NCBI GenBank assembly: GCA_045604155.1
Contig: JAZUNN010000021.1
Span: forward strand, 1 to 18,077
From: JAISGQ01 sp045604155
GTDB taxonomy: Bacteria; Bacillota; Clostridia; Oscillospirales; Acutalibacteraceae
Length of the DNA stretch: 18,077 bases
Reading direction: 5' to 3'
This document shows positions 14,077-18,077 of this stretch, piece after piece (the stretch's first letter is position 1; each line of letters begins with the position of its first letter). The notes under the pieces are model-generated. The model saw only the letters and a list, made by a program, of their open reading frames with translations, was not told where the DNA came from and did no database searches. The position numbers and the translations under genes were made by a program.

Positions 14077-14524
14077 TATTGTGGGACTTATTATATTGTT
14101 ATTGCTGGGCGGAGGCTTTGCGGGACTTATCGTTCTGCAGGTAAAGCTTTCAAGAAAGGAAGCTGCAATGCCGGGGCTTATCCTGCCGATCGTATCGTTT
14201 TTATTGGCTCTGCTTTGCTCAATTCTGCCTGCGCTGTTTATGTACAACACAACTGCTTTTGTATCTGAAACACAGTCAATCGGCTACTACGACGATGAAG
14301 GCAATTTTGTTGTTGAAAGCGAATCTGTTGATTATTACGAAAATATGGAGGAGTACGAGGCTTATGAAGAATCTGCTACCATTGGGATAGCAATAATCCC
14401 TGTGCTTGGTATGTCGATTGTCCCCTGCATAGTGTTCCTTATCATCTACTTCGCCTGCCACCCCAGCAGAAAAAAGAGGGCAAAGCAGTCGGAGCTGACC
14501 AAAATGAGTATTAACGACCTGTAA
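14069..14524 (+). CDS. Small three-helix membrane protein of unknown function
   Basis: A 151-residue membrane protein I do not recognise. Helices are predicted at about residues 3-25, 35-59 and 104-130. Between the second and third is a 45-residue acidic, Tyr/Glu-rich loop (GYYDDEGNF, VDYYENMEEYEAYEE), and the C-terminal tail is basic (RKKRAKQ). The start at 14069 is preferred over an upstream in-frame ATG at 14012 because GAAAGGAAGAG lies just before it and the first helix starts there. It overlaps the DUF2089 gene by 8 nt. The pairing suggests a membrane protein working with, or controlling, the HTH protein, but that is inference. Confidence 0.8.
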   Translation: MGSIVGLIILLLLGGGFAGLIVLQVKLSRKEAAMPGLILPIVSFLLALLCSILPALFMYNTTAFVSETQSIGYYDDEGNFVVESESVDYYENMEEYEAYEESATIGIAIIPVLGMSIVPCIVFLIIYFACHPSRKKRAKQSELTKMSINDL

Positions 14525-14529
14525 AAATA

Positions 14530-14556
14530 AAGACCTGCTGTATCAGCAGGTCTTTT
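14530..14556. terminator. Bidirectional terminator overlapping the end of the GNAT gene
   Basis: An 11-bp perfect stem, AAGACCTGCTG (14530-14540) and CAGCAGGTCTT (14544-14554), with a TAT loop. T-rich sequence follows on both strands. On the minus strand its proximal arm encodes the last residues and the stop of the GNAT protein. Confidence 0.88.
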
Positions 14557-15055
14557 CGATTATAAGCTCATAGGCATTTCTCAGTCCCACATCATAGCAT
14601 ACAACACCGCAGAAAGAGAATCCCTCACGTGCTAAAATATGCTGCATTTTGGCATTATCCTTATGGGTGTCGATTCTTATTGAATAAATACCCCTGTCGA
14701 TACATATTTCCTTTGCAAGACGAAAAACAACTTTTGATGCGCCTTTTCCACGGGCAGATTTTCCAAATGCAAGACGGTGTATCACAGCGTAGTCAGAGTC
14801 ACTGAGCCATTGCCCGTGAATACGTTCATAAGCGTGTTCCACGTCAAAACTCAGACAGAAATATCCGAATGGAACACCATCGTCAATGAGTAAATAACCG
14901 CACTTGTGATCAATGTCATGCTCAATATGACCTGCGTTTGGACTTTTACGGGTCCATTGAATAAAGCCCTGTTCACGCTGGTGCTCTCTTGCATCGTTAA
15001 TAAACTCCATGCAGAGTGGAATTTCTTCTTTTGTAGCAAGCCTTAATTCGATCAT
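14543..15055 (-). CDS. GNAT family N-acetyltransferase
   Basis: A 170-residue GNAT acetyltransferase. The acetyl-CoA loop is FGKSARGKGASKVVFRLA (97-114), and the second motif is DTHKDNAKMQHILAREGF (129-146), followed by a typical beta-strand pair (CGVVCYDVG). The N-terminal part (LATKEEIPLCMEFINDARE) is the usual GNAT helix pair. The substrate is unknown. The ATG overlaps the TGA of the FliB-like gene by 4 nt (15052-15055), so it is the downstream gene of that pair. Its last codons and stop lie within the terminator hairpin. Confidence 0.9.
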   Translation of the reverse strand: MIELRLATKEEIPLCMEFINDAREHQREQGFIQWTRKSPNAGHIEHDIDHKCGYLLIDDGVPFGYFCLSFDVEHAYERIHGQWLSDSDYAVIHRLAFGKSARGKGASKVVFRLAKEICIDRGIYSIRIDTHKDNAKMQHILAREGFSFCGVVCYDVGLRNAYELIIEKTC

Positions 15056-15960
15056 TTGTCAGCCTCCGCAAGAGCACTCAGAAGAGCCTCAATATTTTCC
15101 TCTGAATATTCAATTTCAGAAGAATACATTCGTGCAATTTCAGTTACAGGTTCATTGCATAATGCACACAAAGCACGGATAATTTGTACACTGATAACGG
15201 CAAATGAAATTCTTTCTCTGAGCCGTCCGTCATATATTCCTTCGGCAAGATGACGGTATATAAAATAAACAAGCAGCTGTTCTGCAGCAATTTCAGGGAT
15301 TACATCAACATATGTATCTGAATTCTTCAATACTGTAAGCCTGTCTGTCCATGCTTCGTCAAGTCGTTCAAGGGAAAGATAAAAATCAGCCCATTGGGAC
15401 AGCGAAAGCTCCGGCAAAGCAATGCTATGTTTACATAAAACGGTGGCGATTCTCTTATCAATCCCCTGAGATCTGTCCTGAAGAATATCAAAAATTTCCT
15501 TGCGAAATGAAATAAAGGTATCGTCTGAAAAACGAGAATCCATACAGTCATTTTCGAGTTCCACAAGCTGCACTTTTTCTTTGTTCTCAAGTATCAGGCT
15601 GCAGGCAGCCTCGCAGCAAAGTCCGAGTCCGACCTCGGTACGGTCATCGAAAAAGTTGCGAAATCTCGGATGATCAGCGCATATCTGGCATAATGAATCT
15701 TCCCCAAGATTAATGATAATATCGCAGAGGTTTTTATTATTCAGAAAAGGACATCGCTCGTGCTCGGCAAGCCTGAAATGAGGTGTTTCATCAACAGAAA
15801 TACTTTCGGAAAGCCTGTCTCCAAACTCACCGCTGACAGAATTGTAATAGCAAAGAGTATCTTCGTCAATATCAATTTCCCAGCCAATACAGCAGCTGTG
15901 TTTACATAATCCTGCTATACATCTGAACTTAGTGTAATAATCAGGCGCAATAAGCTTCAT
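15052..15960 (-). CDS. FliB-like protein (putative flagellin lysine-N-methylase family)
   Basis: A 302-residue protein with the cysteine pattern of the FliB family. C14, C19, C23 and C24 lie in FRCIAGLCKHSCCIGWEIDID, noted here in part. C70 and C79 are in CPFLNNKNLCDI (70-81), C91 and C94 before DHPRFRNFF (96-104), and C115, C116 and C120 at the end of the block. FliB methylates flagellin lysines in Salmonella, but family members are common in clostridia that lack flagella, and no flagellar gene is in this window, so the name should not be taken as function. The Cys cluster suggests a metal or Fe-S centre. GGAGG (15967-15971) lies 6 nt before the ATG. It shares a 4-nt overlap with the GNAT gene. 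Confidence 0.82.
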   Translation of the reverse strand: MKLIAPDYYTKFRCIAGLCKHSCCIGWEIDIDEDTLCYYNSVSGEFGDRLSESISVDETPHFRLAEHERCPFLNNKNLCDIIINLGEDSLCQICADHPRFRNFFDDRTEVGLGLCCEAACSLILENKEKVQLVELENDCMDSRFSDDTFISFRKEIFDILQDRSQGIDKRIATVLCKHSIALPELSLSQWADFYLSLERLDEAWTDRLTVLKNSDTYVDVIPEIAAEQLLVYFIYRHLAEGIYDGRLRERISFAVISVQIIRALCALCNEPVTEIARMYSSEIEYSEENIEALLSALAEADK

Positions 15961-15988
15961 GAAAGTCCTCCGATATGCGGTGAGATAA

Positions 15989-16012
15989 CGGGAGCCCGCA
16001 GAGGGGCTCCCC
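15989..16012. repeat. GC-rich palindromic hairpin between the aminopeptidase and fliB-like genes
   Basis: GGGAGCCC (15990-15997) and GGGCTCCC (16004-16011) around a 6-nt loop. No T-run follows on the minus strand, so it is not a standard terminator. The flank read on the minus strand (CGTAGGGGAGCCCC) resembles dispersed GC-rich palindromes seen between genes in gut Clostridia; that resemblance is from memory. Confidence 0.5.
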
Positions 16013-16019
16013 TACGATT

Positions 16020-17255
16020 TTATATAGCCCAGTTGCCGTTTTCAAATATGGCAATCTCACTGCCGTCCTTCTTTGTTCCGACAACCTTAAGATCTTCAGT
16101 TCCAAACATGAAGTCAACATGGGTCTTTGACTGGTTGCAGCCGGCCTTGTCCTTTTCCTCATCGGACATTTCCACGCATCCCTTCATGTTGATAGGATAT
16201 GCGCTGCCGAGAGCAAGGTGACAGGAAGCATTCTCATCAAAGAGTGTGTTATAGAAAAGAATGCCCGTTTCTCTTATCATGGACTTGAAGGGAACAAGAG
16301 CAACCTCGCCAAGTCTTTTTGCACCTTCATCAACACTGAAAAGCTGGTCAAGAGCATCCTTGCCTACCTCTGCATCGTAATCGGTAACCTGGCCGTCCTT
16401 GAAAGTGATATTGAACTTATCAATGGTCATGCCCTGATAGATAAGGGGCATGGAGCTGTAAACAATACCGTTTACGCCGTACTTGTGAGGCATGCAGAAT
16501 ACTTCTTCGGTGGGCATATTTGCCTGAAATTCAACATTCTTATCAACAGTTATTTCAGAGCCGCCTGCCCAGATATAATTGTCAACCAGATCAACAGTAA
16601 GATCGGTGCCGAGAGAGTTTGTGATGTGAAGACTCTTGAGATCGGCATCATTGAGAATATCGCAATGATCGTGAAGTGCCTTGGAATGAGCATCCCAGGA
16701 AGCCTTGGGGTCAGCCTCATCGATTCTGACAGTGTGATAAATGCAGTCCCAGAGTTTCTCAACAGCAGCCTGAGTATCGAGCTCGGGGAAAAGCTTCTTT
16801 GCCCATGCGGGAGAAGAAGCGGCAACAACAGTCCACTGGTTTACACTCTTGTCGAGCTGATCATAGAAGGGGACAGAAGCAACAGAGTTTGCACGGACAG
16901 CAACACCGATCTTATTGGCATCAAGACCATTGAGAGCATCAGGGTCATCAGCGATAAGCGAGATAAAGCAGCCGCCCTTATGAGCAATATCAATTTTGGG
17001 AGCGTGTACCCATTCGGGAACGTTGCCGAGGGTTTCTTCGGTGGCGTACATATAACGAAGTCTGCTTATCTGCTCGTCCACATAACGGAAGGTGACGTCA
17101 CCGGCACCGGCTTTCCAGCATTCTTCGGCAAGGATACGTGCAAATTCCATTGCCTCGATATATGTTGTAATAAAAACCTGCTGACCGGGCTGAATATTTA
17201 CACCTACTTTGGCAATAAGCTCAGCATAAACTCTGGCATCCTTTTCTCTGTACAT
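16020..17255 (-). CDS. M29-family (thermophilic-type) metallo-aminopeptidase
   Basis: A 411-residue cytoplasmic aminopeptidase of family M29 (AmpS/AmpT/PepS), which removes N-terminal residues from peptides using a two-metal site. The likely ligands are all present: Glu250/251 in NMPTEEVF, Glu317 in LGEVALVP (316-323), His346 in ASCHLALGSAYP (343-354), and His379 with Asp381 in SKTHVDFMFGTEDL. The length is typical. The ATG is preceded by TTGGAG about 11 nt upstream. Only a GC-rich palindrome without a T-run separates it from the FliB-like gene, so the minus-strand block aminopeptidase-FliB-GNAT may be one transcript ending at 14530. Confidence 0.93.
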   Translation of the reverse strand: MYREKDARVYAELIAKVGVNIQPGQQVFITTYIEAMEFARILAEECWKAGAGDVTFRYVDEQISRLRYMYATEETLGNVPEWVHAPKIDIAHKGGCFISLIADDPDALNGLDANKIGVAVRANSVASVPFYDQLDKSVNQWTVVAASSPAWAKKLFPELDTQAAVEKLWDCIYHTVRIDEADPKASWDAHSKALHDHCDILNDADLKSLHITNSLGTDLTVDLVDNYIWAGGSEITVDKNVEFQANMPTEEVFCMPHKYGVNGIVYSSMPLIYQGMTIDKFNITFKDGQVTDYDAEVGKDALDQLFSVDEGAKRLGEVALVPFKSMIRETGILFYNTLFDENASCHLALGSAYPINMKGCVEMSDEEKDKAGCNQSKTHVDFMFGTEDLKVVGTKKDGSEIAIFENGNWAI

Positions 17256-17289
17256 GACAAATCAACTCCAATATCATAATAATAAGGCT

Positions 17290-17298
17290 ATTTTAACA
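17290..17298 (-). promoter_or_regulatory. Possible extended -10 of the aminopeptidase gene
   Basis: Read on the minus strand, TG then T then TAAAAT (17298-17290), about 35 nt before the ATG. There is no recognisable -35 at the right distance. Confidence 0.4.
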
Positions 17299-17355
17299 CA
17301 TTTCCGCTGTAAAATTTACGGAATAAGTAAATAACGGCGAAAATTTTTCCTGCTA

Positions 17356-17384
17356 TTCAAATTCGATGGGAATAATGTTATTAT
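17356..17384 (+). promoter_or_regulatory. Promoter of the ABC-F gene
   Basis: TTCAAA (17356-17361), 17 nt, TATTAT (17379-17384), with TG at 17376-17377 making an extended -10. The transcript would begin near 17391 and carry a leader of about 63 nt. Confidence 0.55.
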
Positions 17385-17393
17385 AGTAAACGG

Positions 17394-17413
17394 AGATGCA
17401 CACGCATCTTTTT
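17394..17413 (+). promoter_or_regulatory. Leader hairpin with T-run (possible attenuator)
   Basis: AGATGC (17394-17399) and GCATCT (17404-17409) around ACAC, extendable by G-U pairs and followed by TTTT. It lies between the ABC-F promoter and its start. The gene on the other side is divergent, so this cannot be an ordinary terminator of an upstream gene. The six-pair stem is short. Confidence 0.4.
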
Positions 17414-17453
17414 AATTATAACACATAATATCCGATAAGGAAAGGAAAAGTAT

Positions 17454-18077
17454 ATGATTACCGTAACAAATTTAAGTCTCGCATTCTCAGGCTCAAATCT
17501 TTTTAAAGACGTAAACCTGAAATTCGTGCCCGGCAACTGCTACGGCATAATCGGCGCAAACGGAGCAGGCAAATCCACATTTCTCCGTATTCTTTCGGGT
17601 GAGCTGGAACCCTCCACAGGCGAGGTCATAATCCCTGAAAACACCAGAATGTCAGTGCTCAAGCAGGACCACTTCGCATTCAACGAATATACAGTCCTTG
17701 ATACAATAATCATGGGCAACCGCCGCCTTTATGATGTAATGAAGGAGAAGGACGCTCTTTACATGAAGGAAGACTTCTCCGACGAAGACGGAGAGAGAGC
17801 ATCTGAGCTTGAGGGCGAATTTGCCGAGATGGGCGGCTGGGACGCAGAAACCGACGCTGTAAAGCTTCTTCGCGGTCTTGGTCTTGACGACCTTGACGAG
17901 CATACCCTTATGAGCAGCGTGCCCGACGCCGCAAAGGTCAAGATCCTTCTCGCACAGGCACTTTTCGGACAGCCTGAGATCCTTCTGCTGGACGAGCCTA
18001 CAAACCACCTTGACATAAAGAGCATACAGTGGCTCGAGGAATTCCTCATGGATTACCCCGGTACAGTCCTTGTTGTA
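17454..18077 (+). CDS. ABC-F family ATPase (partial, cut by the window end)
   Basis: The first 208 residues of an ABC-F protein, a soluble twin-ATPase family that acts on the ribosome in translation or antibiotic protection. The first ATPase cassette is nearly complete: Walker A GANGAGKST (34-42), LKQDHFAF as Q-loop, and Walker B ILLLDEPTNHLD near residues 182-193. The usual LSGGQ signature is replaced by MSSVPDAAKVKILLAQAL, which is characteristic of the YbiT/YkpA-like branch of ABC-F rather than of known resistance factors. The ATG is set by AAAGGA (17441-17446) 7 nt upstream. The reading frame is open to the last base; the second cassette is outside the window. Confidence 0.93.
   Translation, partial: MITVTNLSLAFSGSNLFKDVNLKFVPGNCYGIIGANGAGKSTFLRILSGELEPSTGEVIIPENTRMSVLKQDHFAFNEYTVLDTIIMGNRRLYDVMKEKDALYMKEDFSDEDGERASELEGEFAEMGGWDAETDAVKLLRGLGLDDLDEHTLMSSVPDAAKVKILLAQALFGQPEILLLDEPTNHLDIKSIQWLEEFLMDYPGTVLVV

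Noticed and set aside
16218..17279. 353-codon open frame on the plus strand
   Set aside because: Antisense to the M29 aminopeptidase, whose metal ligands are all present.

Overview
The window reads as the chromosome of a Gram-positive, anaerobic, gut-type Clostridia member, most likely Ruminococcaceae/Oscillospiraceae. Supporting signs are strong AGGAGG-type ribosome binding sites, frequent TTG and GTG starts, compact co-directional gene pairs with 4-nt overlaps, a GTP-type PEP carboxykinase, a DUF2089 regulator, a FliB-like protein and a paired short chromate transporter. The taxonomy is inference; there is no rRNA or tRNA in the window. Almost everything is chromosomal housekeeping. I see no phage, insertion sequence, CRISPR array or RNA gene.

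Layout. 188-2985 (+): a threonine-rich membrane-anchored surface protein, then lepA, whose ribosome binding site overlaps the first gene's stop. 2987-3120: a multi-hairpin intergenic repeat and a terminator. 3136-6792 (+): hemW (radical SAM), a DegV/FakB-type lipid-binding protein, aroC (chorismate synthase) and acpP (acyl carrier protein), the last three behind their own promoters. 6832-8986 (-): a tight four-gene operon, in transcription order a SLOG-fold protein, a Cys-rich lipoprotein with a DUF4253-like domain, a DUF2185/Imm33 protein and a GNAT acetyltransferase. 9181-12138 (+): tsaD (tRNA t6A synthesis) and pckG. pckG has two well-formed in-frame start sites and a perfect inverted repeat touching its promoter.

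12139-12442 is a 304-bp gene-free stretch. It holds the pckG terminator, a second copy of the multi-hairpin repeat, another strong hairpin terminator, and a third, divergent copy in inverted orientation. 12443-13620 (+) is a two-gene chromate-transporter pair. 13768-14524 (+) is a DUF2089 helix-turn-helix protein overlapping a small membrane protein, with an inverted repeat inside the promoter. 14543-17255 (-): M29 aminopeptidase, FliB-like Cys-cluster protein and GNAT acetyltransferase. 17454-end (+): the first 208 codons of an ABC-F ATPase behind a leader with a possible attenuator.

The best candidates for something undescribed are the SLOG/DUF4253-lipoprotein/Imm33/GNAT operon, the three-copy modular hairpin repeat family with compensatory stem changes, and the DUF2089-membrane protein pair. 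The rest looks like ordinary core metabolism and translation.
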